In this document: positions 15,999 through 25,205 of the stretch, in pieces
How the letters are laid out: each line of letters begins with the position of its first letter
How positions within the stretch are numbered: position 1 is the first letter of the stretch
Assembly (NCBI GenBank): GCA_013619145.1
Contig: JABXKR010000312.1
Location: 1-33,843, forward strand
Direction of reading: 5' to 3'
DNA length: 33,843 nt
Source of the DNA: Psychromonas sp.
GTDB lineage: Bacteria; Pseudomonadota; Gammaproteobacteria; Enterobacterales; Psychromonadaceae
Program-made: the position numbers and the translations under genes
Notes under the pieces: generated by a model
Databases searched by the model: none
What the model saw: only the letters and a program-made list of their open reading frames with translations
Told to the model about the DNA's origin: nothing

Positions 15999-17591
15999 TT
16001 AGTGGCGGAAATGACGCATGCCGGTAAAGACCATTGCCATGCCGTGTTCGTCGGCAGCGGCAATAACTTCATCATCTCGCATTGAACCGCCGGGCTGGAT
16101 AACGCAGCTAATACCCGCATCAGCGGCAGCATCAATACCGTCACGGAACGGGAAGAATGCATCAGATGACATAACAGAATCTTCAACCACCAGGTTTTCA
16201 TCAGCAGCTTTAATACCTGCTACCTTGGCACTGTAAACACGGCTCATTTGACCTGCGCCGACACCAACAGTTGAACAGTTTTTAACATAAACAATTGCAT
16301 TTGATTTAACAAATTTAGCGACTTTCCAGCTAAATAGCAGATCTTTTAATTCTGCCGCCGTTGGTTGGCGTTTAGAAACAACTTTAAGATCTTCTAAATC
16401 AACCATGCCTTGGTCGCGATCTTGTACTAATAAACCACCATTTACGCGTTTGATATCAAACTCAGATGTTTTATTTGCCCATTCGCCACACTCTAATAAA
16501 CGTAAGTTTTTCTTAGCAGCAACAATTTGCGCCGCTTCTGAGCTTACTTTAGGAGCAATAATTACTTCAACAAATTGACGAGACACAATTGCTTCAGCCG
16601 TATCAGCATCAAGCTCTCGGTTGAATGCAATAATGCCGCCAAATGCAGATGTAGGATCTGTTTTATAAGCACCTTCATAAGCGTCAAGAATGTTACCGCC
16701 TAATGCAACTCCACAAGGGTTCGCATGTTTAACAATTACACAAGCCGGCTCTGCAAACTCTTTAACACACTCAAGAGCGGCATCTGTATCTGCAATGTTG
16801 TTGTAGGAAAGAGCTTTTCCTTGAAGCTGTGTTGCCGTTGCAACAGATGCTTCCTGTACATCACCTTCAACATAAAAAGCTGCTGCCTGGTGGCTGTTCT
16901 CACCGTAACGCATATCTTGCTTTTTCTCGAACTGCATATTGAATGTGCGCGGGAATTTAGACTCAGCATCACCTTCGCTGTTTTCACCGTAACTTGGTAC
17001 CATAGTACCGAAGTAGTTAGCGATCATGCCGTCATATTGTGCAGTGTGCTCATAAGCGGCAATAGCCAGGTCGAAACGTGTTTTGTAAACCAAGCTACCG
17101 TCATTTTCTTTCATTTCATCAAGAATACGCGAGTAATCACTTGAGTTAACAACGATTGCGACATCTTTATGATTTTTCGCTGCAGCACGAACCATTGTCG
17201 GTCCACCGATATCGATGTTTTCAATTGCATCTTCTAAAGAACAATCTGGACGAGCGACTGTTTCTGCAAATGGATAAAGATTAACAACTACCATATCGAT
17301 AGCTTCAATGCCGTTATCTGACATAATCGCTTCATCAATACCGCGACGAGCAAGAATACCGCCATGAATTTTAGGGTGTAACGTTTTCACACGTCCATCC
17401 ATCATTTCAGGAAAACCAGTGTAATCAGATACTTCAGTTACTTTAATACCGTTATCAGCAAGTAACTTACAAGTACCACCGGTAGAAAGAATTTGCACGC
17501 CTTTCTCAGTCAACTCTCGGGCAAATTCTACAATACCTGTTTTATCAGAAACACTTAGCAGCGCTCGTTTAATCGGTCGGCTATTTTCCAT
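15999..17591 (-). CDS. purH: Bifunctional AICAR transformylase / IMP cyclohydrolase
   Basis: A 530-residue enzyme carrying out the last two steps of IMP synthesis. The N-terminal cyclohydrolase domain shows [36 protein letters not shown] and N-L-Y-P-F. The C-terminal transformylase domain has the catalytic Lys-His in [10 protein letters not shown] and ends M-R-H-F-R-H. The ATG at 17591 is preferred because GGAAG lies just upstream; the ATG at 17603, four codons earlier, sits too close to its GAGG. No clear PurR box is visible upstream, although a 15-base palindrome lies 90 bases away. Confidence 0.98.
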   Translation of the reverse strand: MENSRPIKRALLSVSDKTGIVEFARELTEKGVQILSTGGTCKLLADNGIKVTEVSDYTGFPEMMDGRVKTLHPKIHGGILARRGIDEAIMSDNGIEAIDMVVVNLYPFAETVARPDCSLEDAIENIDIGGPTMVRAAAKNHKDVAIVVNSSDYSRILDEMKENDGSLVYKTRFDLAIAAYEHTAQYDGMIANYFGTMVPSYGENSEGDAESKFPRTFNMQFEKKQDMRYGENSHQAAAFYVEGDVQEASVATATQLQGKALSYNNIADTDAALECVKEFAEPACVIVKHANPCGVALGGNILDAYEGAYKTDPTSAFGGIIAFNRELDADTAEAIVSRQFVEVIIAPKVSSEAAQIVAAKKNLRLLECGEWANKTSEFDIKRVNGGLLVQDRDQGMVDLEDLKVVSKRQPTAAELKDLLFSWKVAKFVKSNAIVYVKNCSTVGVGAGQMSRVYSAKVAGIKAADENLVVEDSVMSSDAFFPFRDGIDAAADAGISCVIQPGGSMRDDEVIAAADEHGMAMVFTGMRHFRH

Positions 17592-17680
17592 TTTCTTCCA
17601 CATTCCTCGTTAATGAATCAATAAGCAAAAACCATAATTGGTTTTTTTCACTCATAAAATACAATTTCTTTGAACTTGGG

Positions 17681-17695
17681 CGGGTATTCTACCCG
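17681..17695. promoter_or_regulatory. Palindrome in the purH upstream region
   Basis: CGGGTA-TTC-TACCCG, a perfect palindrome with six-base arms about 90 bases before purH. On the minus strand it contains TAGAAT, a fair -10 element, so it may overlap the purH promoter. It does not match the PurR operator (ACGCAAACGTTTGCGT). The bound factor is unknown, and it may simply be a leader hairpin. The rest of the 278-base gap to 17881 shows nothing else. Confidence 0.4.
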
Positions 17696-17881
17696 AAAAC
17701 GACGGCAATTTGAGCTGTTTTATTGAATAAAATAATATATTTACCTGCAAAGCAGTTGAACAGATTGTGCAGAAAAGGATTTTTCAGGCTGGAAGTACTG
17801 GATTACTTAGTGAAAAAAGGAATAAATTCGAGTTTATTAAAGGAGCTTTATAGAAATTACTCAGCTTGCTGTTTCTCAAGT

Positions 17882-20158
17882 TTAGATTAATAAATGAGCC
17901 AACTCGACACTTTCCCTTTGCTCAGACCAATTCTCAAAGTCAATATCAGAAAGCGGCTTTGAAAAGTAATATCCCTGAATGATATCAACGTCTAATGCCT
18001 GTAAGCGCGTTAACTGCTCTATTTTCTCAACACCTTCAGCAACAACAGAAAGTTTTAATGCATGTGCCATTTCAGTGATCGCAACAACCAATGCTTCATC
18101 TTGTTGATCTTTATTCAAATCAGAAATAAATGCCCGATCTATTTTTAAACAAGCAAATGGAAATTTTTTAAGATAGTTTAATGATGAGTAGCCAGTGCCA
18201 AAATCATCTAATGATAAACGAACTCCCCGTTTAACTAATTTCTGCATGGTTTCAAGCACCGATTCTTGATTACCAAGCAGCAATCCTTCGGTAATTTCAA
18301 TCTCTAATGATGAGGGATTAATACCCGTAACGGTAAGGGCTTTATCAATAACATTGACAAGATCTCCGTATAAAAATTGTCTAGGGGATACATTAACGGC
18401 AAGATAAAAATCACTACCAAATCTTTTTTGCCATGTTCGCAACTGCAAACATGCCTGATTTATTATCCAGCTGCCGATACTCACAATTTCACCCGTTTGC
18501 TCTGCAACTGGGATAAACTGTTCCGGGCTGACTTGCCCTAACTGATCGTTATACCAGCGCAATAAAACCTCAGCACCAATTAATCGTTCCCCTTTATTAC
18601 TTACAAATGGCTGATATGCAAGGCTCAACTCGGAATTTGTTAATGCTTTCGATAAATATTTTTCAATACGCATATTTGCATGCAATGATTCTTCAAGTTC
18701 ACCAGAATAGATTTGAGTTTGTGTGGATGAGGAGGATTTTGCTACATGCAAAGCAATATCTAGTTTTTTTAATAATATGTCAGTGCTTAAGCCGTCATTT
18801 GGACTGAGTACAATACCGATATTGACCGCAAGTTTTAGCTCCACTCCTTGTAACTGCAGGGGGTGCTCAAAAAAAGAGTGCAGGCGCTTAATAAGTAGAT
18901 TAAGCGATTTTATCGAGTTGATATCATTTAATATAAAAGCAAACTCATCACCGTTATAACGACACAGTAAACTAAGCTGCTCACCCATCATACTTATTCT
19001 TTGTGCTGTATATTTTAAAGCTTGATCCCCTATATCATGGCCAAGCGTATCATTAATGCGTTTGAAGTCGTATAAATCAAGCACGCAAACAGCAAGCGAC
19101 TCATGCCCTTGCTCTGTAGTTAAACGTTTCTCTAACTGGTTAATAAATACGTTTCGATTTAAAAGCCCAGTTAATGAATCATACTGTAAAAAATATTCAA
19201 CAGTTTCAGCCCGCCGATCCGAAGATGAGGTGGTTTTACCAATGGTAAGCACTAACCCGTCATCCATTTTGTTTGCAATTTTTATTTGTGAAAATTCAAA
19301 TTCATGTGTTTCACCAAATTGATCGACAATCTCTTTCTTATGCTCTCCATGATTCCACTTTTCAAACGCACTATCTTGCAGGGCTTCGAGTGAATCACAA
19401 CTCAAGAGCTTATTACGGCTATCTCTTTTCAATTCATCGATATTTATCCCCAATAAATTACACAAAAATTTATTGACCAATACAATTTCATTTTTATTAT
19501 TTTTAACGAAAATAATATAGGGAATATGATCGACAATATCATTCAAAATTTGCTCTTCACCCTGCAAACAGGTAAGCATAGCTTGCTGCTCACTAATATC
19601 CTGAATGCAGCCCTGCAATTCTGCCCCTTCTTTTTTTTCATTAACAATAGTACGGATCTCCGCCCAAATAATGGAGCCGTTTTTACGGATAAGTTTGCTT
19701 CTCAGATAACGAGGCGCTTCACTTGCACTTTTAAGTTGCTCACAAATATCATCAAAGTGACGAATATCATAAAATAGCGAAGAAAAGGGGCGGGATAATA
19801 GCTCAGCTTGGTTATACCCTAAAACAGCTTCACTCATTGCAGAAATAAAAGTAACAGCACCTTTACTATTTAAATGAAAAAGTACATTACTGGAGTTTTG
19901 AATTAGTGCTTCAGTTATTTTTAACTGATGAAGGTCATCGCGCTTATTTTGTCGAACTTGACTCTGCAAAGAAAACAGCTGGAATCCCCAAAAAATAGTG
20001 CTAAACACAAATAAGAATAGCATTTCGATCTGCTTAATCTCTTTATAAGCAAAGGTATGCTCAAATAGCGATAGTGGTATATTGATATAAATAAAATAAC
20101 AGCTAATCAAGATAAAAAAATATTGCAGAAGGATCGTTACAGTATGATTTTCAGACAT
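17882..20158 (-). CDS. Membrane PAS-PAS-GGDEF-EAL protein, probable c-di-GMP phosphodiesterase
   Basis: A 758-residue protein. Two N-terminal membrane helices (about residues 7-30 and 43-62) are followed by two PAS domains (about 85-190 and 205-310), a GGDEF domain (about 325-485) and an EAL domain (about 500-745). The cyclase signature reads R-Y-N-G-D-E-F near residue 401, with Asn replacing the first Gly, and no RxxD inhibitory site precedes it, so cyclase activity is doubtful. The EAL domain reads E-V-L-L-R, with intact E-I-T-E-G, D-D-F-G-T-G-Y-S-S, K-I-D-R, A-E-G-V-E and Q-G-Y-Y-F-S-K-P. Phosphodiesterase activity is therefore likely. AGGAG precedes the start by five bases. It is a lone gene between purH and hemE. 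Confidence 0.92.
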   Translation of the reverse strand: MSENHTVTILLQYFFILISCYFIYINIPLSLFEHTFAYKEIKQIEMLFLFVFSTIFWGFQLFSLQSQVRQNKRDDLHQLKITEALIQNSSNVLFHLNSKGAVTFISAMSEAVLGYNQAELLSRPFSSLFYDIRHFDDICEQLKSASEAPRYLRSKLIRKNGSIIWAEIRTIVNEKKEGAELQGCIQDISEQQAMLTCLQGEEQILNDIVDHIPYIIFVKNNKNEIVLVNKFLCNLLGINIDELKRDSRNKLLSCDSLEALQDSAFEKWNHGEHKKEIVDQFGETHEFEFSQIKIANKMDDGLVLTIGKTTSSSDRRAETVEYFLQYDSLTGLLNRNVFINQLEKRLTTEQGHESLAVCVLDLYDFKRINDTLGHDIGDQALKYTAQRISMMGEQLSLLCRYNGDEFAFILNDINSIKSLNLLIKRLHSFFEHPLQLQGVELKLAVNIGIVLSPNDGLSTDILLKKLDIALHVAKSSSSTQTQIYSGELEESLHANMRIEKYLSKALTNSELSLAYQPFVSNKGERLIGAEVLLRWYNDQLGQVSPEQFIPVAEQTGEIVSIGSWIINQACLQLRTWQKRFGSDFYLAVNVSPRQFLYGDLVNVIDKALTVTGINPSSLEIEITEGLLLGNQESVLETMQKLVKRGVRLSLDDFGTGYSSLNYLKKFPFACLKIDRAFISDLNKDQQDEALVVAITEMAHALKLSVVAEGVEKIEQLTRLQALDVDIIQGYYFSKPLSDIDFENWSEQRESVELAHLLI

Positions 20159-20269
20159 AAACGCTCCTAACTATTTATTAAAAAAGATCGTAACTGAGCA
20201 TAGTAAAAAACAGCAAATTATCAACAAATCTCCAACAAACAGTTGCCTTTAAGCTTATCTTCCCAGAAA

Positions 20270-20300
20270 CACAAAACCATGCATTAGGCATGGTTTTGTG
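20270..20300 (-). terminator. Hairpin downstream of hemE
   Basis: CACAAAACCATGC and GCATGGTTTTGTG form a perfect 13-base-pair stem with a five-base loop, 37 bases after the hemE stop. On the minus strand it is followed by TTTCTGGG, so the T-tract is short. It probably ends the nudC-hemE transcript before the c-di-GMP gene. Confidence 0.7.
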
Positions 20301-20336
20301 GGCTGGCAGATTGAACAATAAGTAGTAAAATAAAAA

Positions 20337-21401
20337 TTATAAGTGGTATGGCGCACTTAATTCATGAACCGCATCAATAAATACTTTTGCATTTTCAGGT
20401 GGAACATCCAGATGAATGCCGTGCCCTAAATTAAATACATGACCTGTTCCTTTGCCGAAACTTTGTAAAATCGTCGCTACTTCTTCACGGATCCGCTCTG
20501 GAGATGCATATAACATAGAAGGGTCCATATTACCCTGCAGTGCAACACGAGAGCCAACACGCGCTTTCGCGCTAGCCATATCAATCGTCCAGTCAAGACC
20601 AATAGCATCACAGCCCGTATCAGCAATCGACTCCAACCACTGCCCGCCATTTTTGGTGAATAACGTTACCGGAATTTTTTTACCGTCATAGGTTCGCAGC
20701 AGCCCATCAACAATTTTAGCCATATATTGCAGCGAGAAATCTTTGTAGTCCCGAGGAGATAAAACGCCTCCCCAAGTATCAAACACCATTACAGATTGTG
20801 CACCAGCTGCAATTTGTGCATTTAAATAATCAATAACGGAATCTGCCAGCTTATCAAGCAGGGCATGTAATATTTTCGGATCCGCAAATGCCATTTTTTT
20901 AATTTTAGTGAAAGCTTTTGAACTGCCACCTTCAACCATATAGGTCGCCAATGTCCATGGACTACCGGAGAAACCAATCAGTGGCACCTCACCTTTTAAC
21001 TCACGACGAATAGTACGCACCGCATTCATTACATACTGCAACTCACCTTCCGGATCGGGCATGATTAAATTATCAACATCTTTTTTACAGCTAATAGGAC
21101 GTGTAAACTTAGGCCCTTCCCCCTCTGCAAAATAAAGTCCAAGCCCCATTGCATCCGGTACAGTTAAAATATCAGAAAATAAGATTGCCGCATCAAGATC
21201 AAATCGGCGCAGCGGTTGCAATGTCACCTCACAAGCAAGATCCGCATTACGACATAAAGACATAAAGTCCCCAGCCTGCGCGCGCGTTGCTTTATATTCA
21301 GGTAAATATCGACCAGCTTGACGCATCATCCATACAGGGGTTTTATCTACCTGTTGTTTTAATAATGCGCGAATATAACGATCATTTTTTAATTCAGTCA
21401 T
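20337..21401 (-). CDS. hemE: Uroporphyrinogen decarboxylase
   Basis: A 354-residue cytosolic enzyme converting uroporphyrinogen III to coproporphyrinogen III in haem synthesis. Substrate-binding residues are in place: Arg27 and Arg31 in [12 protein letters not shown], the catalytic Asp77 in [22 protein letters not shown], and the late His in F-N-L-G-H-G-I-H. Length matches E. coli. It lies downstream of nudC with a 108-base gap, the same pair order as in enterobacteria. Confidence 0.98.
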   Translation of the reverse strand: MTELKNDRYIRALLKQQVDKTPVWMMRQAGRYLPEYKATRAQAGDFMSLCRNADLACEVTLQPLRRFDLDAAILFSDILTVPDAMGLGLYFAEGEGPKFTRPISCKKDVDNLIMPDPEGELQYVMNAVRTIRRELKGEVPLIGFSGSPWTLATYMVEGGSSKAFTKIKKMAFADPKILHALLDKLADSVIDYLNAQIAAGAQSVMVFDTWGGVLSPRDYKDFSLQYMAKIVDGLLRTYDGKKIPVTLFTKNGGQWLESIADTGCDAIGLDWTIDMASAKARVGSRVALQGNMDPSMLYASPERIREEVATILQSFGKGTGHVFNLGHGIHLDVPPENAKVFIDAVHELSAPYHL

Positions 21402-21509
21402 ACTTCTTTTATTCCATTATAAAATTTGGCGGTTAATCTCTTCAAATATGTTGCAACTATGCTACCACTTTTAACATATTTCTTTACATCTTAATTTTTC
21501 TAACGCTAA

Positions 21510-22322
21510 CTAACTACATTGGGTTATTAGTTTGTCGATTAGTTTTCGCGCTAATGTACCGGGATTGGGTAAAACAGGCAGGTTATCTATCTCATACCAT
21601 GCCGCAGAGCAAAGCTCTTTTGGATCAATATTAATCTTCCCCGATTTATACTCAGCGGTATACCCCATCATCAAAGAGTGCGGGAATGGCCAGGGTTGAC
21701 TCGTGACATATTGAATATTTTTAATCTTAATGCCCGACTCTTCATAAACTTCCCGCTCTACGCAATTTTCTAATGTTTCCCCCGCTTCCACAAACCCCGC
21801 AAGTGTTGTAAAAACAGGCCGGTTATCTTTTTTGTGACGTTGATGTAACGCCAGCAAAATCTGTTTATCTTTACGAATGCCAACAATAGTACAGGGTGAA
21901 ACACGCGGATAACAGCGGTGCTGACAGTGATAGCACTTCATCGCTATTTCCCAATCAATAAAATGCATCTTTTTACCGCATTGCCCGCAATACTGGTGTG
22001 TTTGGTAAAACAGCGAAATTTGAAAAGCACGCCCTGCCATATCAAATAAAGCATCATCGACTCGTCCTAATAAAAAACGCAGACTCGAATACTCCCCTAA
22101 ACCAACGTCAAGTTGTTCAGACAATTGCAGCAGATAACAGGGACTAGCTTGGTATTCACCAATTTTTATTTTATTGCTGACTAACGATACGGAAAAAGGT
22201 AAATCATCAAGGTTGCCGTAGGGAACAAAATCACCTTGTGGTTGTAATACAATTTGCCCTTTAGCCACAATAAACCACCAGGCATTTTCTTGACTGTTAA
22301 TGTTCTGAACTTCTGATTTCAT
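21510..22322 (-). CDS. nudC: NAD(+) diphosphatase / RNA deNADding enzyme NudC
   Basis: A 270-residue Nudix hydrolase acting on NADH and on NAD-capped RNA. A zinc ribbon is formed by C-G-Q-C-G and C-Y-H-C around residues 112-135. The Nudix box is complete: G-F-V-E-A-G-E, then R-E-V-Y-E-E-S-G-I. The NudC-specific S-Q-P-W-P-F-P-H-S follows. GGAGG lies five bases before the ATG. It diverges from rsd, a linkage shared with enterobacteria, and is followed by hemE. Confidence 0.96.
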   Translation of the reverse strand: MKSEVQNINSQENAWWFIVAKGQIVLQPQGDFVPYGNLDDLPFSVSLVSNKIKIGEYQASPCYLLQLSEQLDVGLGEYSSLRFLLGRVDDALFDMAGRAFQISLFYQTHQYCGQCGKKMHFIDWEIAMKCYHCQHRCYPRVSPCTIVGIRKDKQILLALHQRHKKDNRPVFTTLAGFVEAGETLENCVEREVYEESGIKIKNIQYVTSQPWPFPHSLMMGYTAEYKSGKINIDPKELCSAAWYEIDNLPVLPNPGTLARKLIDKLITQCS

Positions 22323-22553
22323 CTAACCTCCTTAACTAACTGGCCCTTAAAAAATAAATACATCAACGACAAATAATTTAAATATCACCCACCATCGAGA
22401 TTTAAACATCTGTCGCTTTAATTGCGGGGATGGGTATTAGTTCACAGTTATACAGTAAGATTATCCTGATATTCAAATTCAAGTTGACGATAAGTCGTAT
22501 TTTCTTTAGTTTTGACTTAAAGCAAAATTGAAGTCTACTTAAAAGGAAGTGAT

Positions 22554-23027
22554 ATGCTAACCAAATTAGAACAAGCAAAAGAAGAATGGGGTGGCACGCT
22601 TTTAGTTATTGATAACTGGTTAGAAGAGCGCCAAGAGTTAGTGGTTTTATATTGTGAACTAGCAGGTTTACCACCTTACCAACAAGAAACTCGCAGCTTA
22701 CCAGCTCAAAAGAAAATCACTAAATTCTGCCAAATTTTGCTCGACTATGCTTCTACAGGGCATTTTGAAGTTTACGAACAGATTATTTTACAATGTAAGT
22801 TAGATGGCGAAAACAACTTAAAAATTGCGCAAGAGCTCTATTCTCGTATCACCACAACCACAGATACTGCGCTCAACTTTAATGATAAATATGCAGAATC
22901 AGCAAGCGATAAAGCACTGCTTGATTTTGATCGCGACTTATCTGAATTAGGTCAAATTATGGAAGGTCGTTTTGAACGAGAAGATCAACTACTTGAGGTT
23001 GTACACCTACACCACACACTGGCGTAA
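22554..23027 (+). CDS. rsd: Sigma-70 antagonist Rsd
   Basis: A 157-residue helical protein that binds sigma-70 region 4 in stationary phase and helps redirect RNA polymerase. It has the family N-terminus L-x-x-A-K-E-E-W-G-G and W-L-E-E-R-Q-E-L-V-V-L-Y-C, then the L-P-x-x-x-K-x-x-x-F-C-Q-I-L-L-D-Y block. AAAAGGAAG precedes the ATG. The nudC neighbour supports the call. Rsd and its relative AlgQ are hard to separate by sequence, and Rsd is chosen from context. Confidence 0.92.
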   Translation: MLTKLEQAKEEWGGTLLVIDNWLEERQELVVLYCELAGLPPYQQETRSLPAQKKITKFCQILLDYASTGHFEVYEQIILQCKLDGENNLKIAQELYSRITTTTDTALNFNDKYAESASDKALLDFDRDLSELGQIMEGRFEREDQLLEVVHLHHTLA

Positions 23028-23044
23028 CAAATACAAAAAACAAT

Positions 23045-23081
23045 AAAAAACCAATACAACAGAAGCTGTATTGGTTTTTTT
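23045..23081. terminator. Terminator after rsd
   Basis: AAAAAACCAATACA and TGTATTGGTTTTTT form a 14-base-pair stem with an eight-base loop and a seven-T tract. Its A-tract on the left lets it also serve the convergent minus-strand gene at 23119. Confidence 0.93.
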
Positions 23082-23118
23082 GTATCTATTACCCGAACTA
23101 CTTGAGTAGTGATAAAAA

Positions 23119-23463
23119 CTAATAAATTGCAGGGACTTGAGAATCTAAACTGTTTTTAAGCAATAAGAAGTACTCTTTTATAAAGTCAATTTGCGAGCTA
23201 GTTGCCGGTTTATCCCATAATCGGCCTAATATCTGCTCGATATCATCAACTAATTTATCACCTTCAGCGATAACAGTCAGTCGGGTTTCATGACTTAACT
23301 GCGGTTGTTGCTGGCAAAAACATAACAACATATCAGCAACTTGATCGGAAACGATATCCGAAATCAAATCTCCCTGTTCAGATCCGTTTTGCCCTTCAAA
23401 AAGATCTAAATTATCAGCAAAATAACCGATGCAAGCATCATATGCATCACTTTTTAACAACAT
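23119..23463 (-). CDS. Small acidic protein, possibly DUF3802 family
   Basis: A 114-residue acidic protein with no membrane segment or signal peptide. The pattern Y-D-A-C-I-G-Y-F-A-D-N-L-D-L-F-E, then I-V-S-D-Q-V near the middle and I-E-Q-I-L-G-x-L-W-D-K-P-A-T later, resembles from memory the DUF3802 proteins of Vibrio and Shewanella. That name is tentative. AGGA lies nine bases before the ATG. It is a single gene between rsd and the peptidase. No function can be inferred. Confidence 0.75.
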   Translation of the reverse strand: MLLKSDAYDACIGYFADNLDLFEGQNGSEQGDLISDIVSDQVADMLLCFCQQQPQLSHETRLTVIAEGDKLVDDIEQILGRLWDKPATSSQIDFIKEYFLLLKNSLDSQVPAIY

Positions 23464-23592
23464 ATAACTATCCTAATTAACTTAAAAGGTACTCAAAACA
23501 CTTGATAATAATATAGCTATCTTTACACAATTAACAATACGTTAGTTATTGTAATTATGTGAAAATTTTCTCTGTTATTTGTTATTTGTTAT

Positions 23593-24927
23593 TTAAATTG
23601 ACTCTTGCCCCATCTCTTTCAAGAAAAGATCACGTCGTTTATCAAATACTTTTTTCTGTTTTTTAGGCACCTCTTTAGAAAGAGGCAAACTCACTTTCAT
23701 CGCATTTACAGGGCGATTGTAAACATGGAACTCATAATGCAGGTGCGGTCCAGTAGAGCGCCCCGTATTACCTGTTTTGCCAATTAAGTGTCCCATCTTA
23801 ATGCGCTGCCCTTTACGAACATAAATTTTGCTTAGATGTAAAAAACGTGTGGTGTATTTTCGCCCATGTTTAATAACAATATAGTTGCCCGCAGCAGGGT
23901 GATAACCTGCACGAACAACAAGACCATCACCAACAGAATAGACTTTTGTCCCCGTAGGTGTAGCAAAATCAGTACCATTATGCGGGCGAATTTTTTTAGT
24001 TACCGGATGTAATCTCCTAGGATTAAAACGGGAGCTGATACGGTATTTTCGATTAAGTGGAGAGCGTCGGTAAGCTTTATTTAAACCCAGACCATCTTGA
24101 GCATAATAACGTCCATCTTCATGCAGAAATGCCGTATAGTTTTGTCGACGTGTTTTAATCAAGACAGCTAACACTTCACTATCAAAACTGTATTGACCAT
24201 CAATATACTGCTTAGAAACTAAAGCGTGGAAGGTATCCCCGGGCCGAAGTTGACGATTAAAATCAAACTTCTCATGCAGAGCACCTGAAATCTGTTGAAT
24301 CTGCCCTGCTGATAGACCAGATTGTTTGGCATTAATATAAAAACTGCCAGTAATACTGCCTTGAAATAAGCTATTACGCCACTCACCTTTTTTGGTTTCT
24401 AATAAAGAAACATATTCACCATCTTTTAGGGTGAAAGTTAAGGTGTTGGCAAGGTCGATAACCACTTTTAAAGCGAGTAATTTATTTTCAGGGTTAATTA
24501 ATAGCTTAACTTGTTGTTCTGGTAGCAAATTACCTAAACGAAGATATTGTTTATCCACTTCTAACAGCTCTTGCAATAACGCCGCTGACAAGCCTTCTTT
24601 TTGAAAAATACCGCTTAATGTATCGCCCGCTTTAATTTCAATCTGCACTTCCCGGTTTCCAGAAAAATCAGGAAATACTTTTCCATATTCCTCTTTAACT
24701 GCAGAAATAGGCTCTGCCATTGCATAATCATCAGGCGTAACGACAGCTGCAGGGAGCACTAATTGGCGTTTAATTGTTTTTTTGCTTAACTCTTGACTGG
24801 GGATAAATGAGATCACCAGTAAAAAAACAAATAAAAGAATTAATGCAAAAAAGTGTTTGCGGGGAAGATTATTAATAAATGAAACAAACGTTTTTAACAA
24901 CGTCTTTAAACGAATCAGCAATAACAT
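23593..24927 (-). CDS. mepM: MepM-type M23 murein DD-endopeptidase
   Basis: A 444-residue membrane-anchored murein hydrolase resembling E. coli MepM (440 residues), which cuts cross-links for envelope growth. N-L-P-R-K-H before the membrane helix matches MepM. The middle has a LysM-like/OapA region (I-K-A-G-D-T-L-S-G-I-F) and the R-I-S-S-R-F-N-P-R-R-L-H-P-V-T block. The LytM catalytic domain shows H-N-G-T-D (zinc His and Asp), A-G-N-Y-I-V-I-K-H-G and the H-L-H-Y-E-F-H motif. The frame can be extended to a TTG at 24990, but the ATG at 24927 gives an N-terminus aligned with MepM. It is divergent from metK. Confidence 0.92.
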   Translation of the reverse strand: MLLLIRLKTLLKTFVSFINNLPRKHFFALILLFVFLLVISFIPSQELSKKTIKRQLVLPAAVVTPDDYAMAEPISAVKEEYGKVFPDFSGNREVQIEIKAGDTLSGIFQKEGLSAALLQELLEVDKQYLRLGNLLPEQQVKLLINPENKLLALKVVIDLANTLTFTLKDGEYVSLLETKKGEWRNSLFQGSITGSFYINAKQSGLSAGQIQQISGALHEKFDFNRQLRPGDTFHALVSKQYIDGQYSFDSEVLAVLIKTRRQNYTAFLHEDGRYYAQDGLGLNKAYRRSPLNRKYRISSRFNPRRLHPVTKKIRPHNGTDFATPTGTKVYSVGDGLVVRAGYHPAAGNYIVIKHGRKYTTRFLHLSKIYVRKGQRIKMGHLIGKTGNTGRSTGPHLHYEFHVYNRPVNAMKVSLPLSKEVPKKQKKVFDKRRDLFLKEMGQESI

Positions 24928-25145
24928 AATAAAACTCAATACAATAATCAGAAGAGCGGTTGATGAAACCAGAGATTTAAAGCGGCTCAAGTATATCTTA
25001 AATTTTTAACTTGTTTTATAAAAAGTAATACACTTATTTATTAAAAATATACGGCTCTTTATCTATGCGAATTTACAACAAATAATTCCTAAACTCTTTT
25101 ACAAGTAAATAATAGGGTGTTTTCCGTCACAAAAAAATGTAAGAT

Positions 25146-25169
25146 AGACGTCTAGATGTAAAAACATCT
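25146..25169. promoter_or_regulatory. MetJ operator: three adjacent met boxes
   Basis: Three contiguous eight-base met boxes, AGACGTCT, AGATGTAA and AAACATCT, lie 37-60 bases before metK. The first is the exact MetJ consensus; the other two match at five to six of eight positions. Tandem met boxes are the known binding arrangement of MetJ with SAM as corepressor, so metK is probably repressed when SAM is high. Confidence 0.9.
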
Positions 25170-25205
25170 AAATAAATTTAAGCTAATATTATTTCAGGAG
25201 CTCAC

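Noticed and set aside
17592-17720. PurR operator before purH
   Set aside because: No sequence close to ACGCAAACGTTTGCGT was found; the only symmetric element (CGGGTA/TACCCG) does not resemble it.
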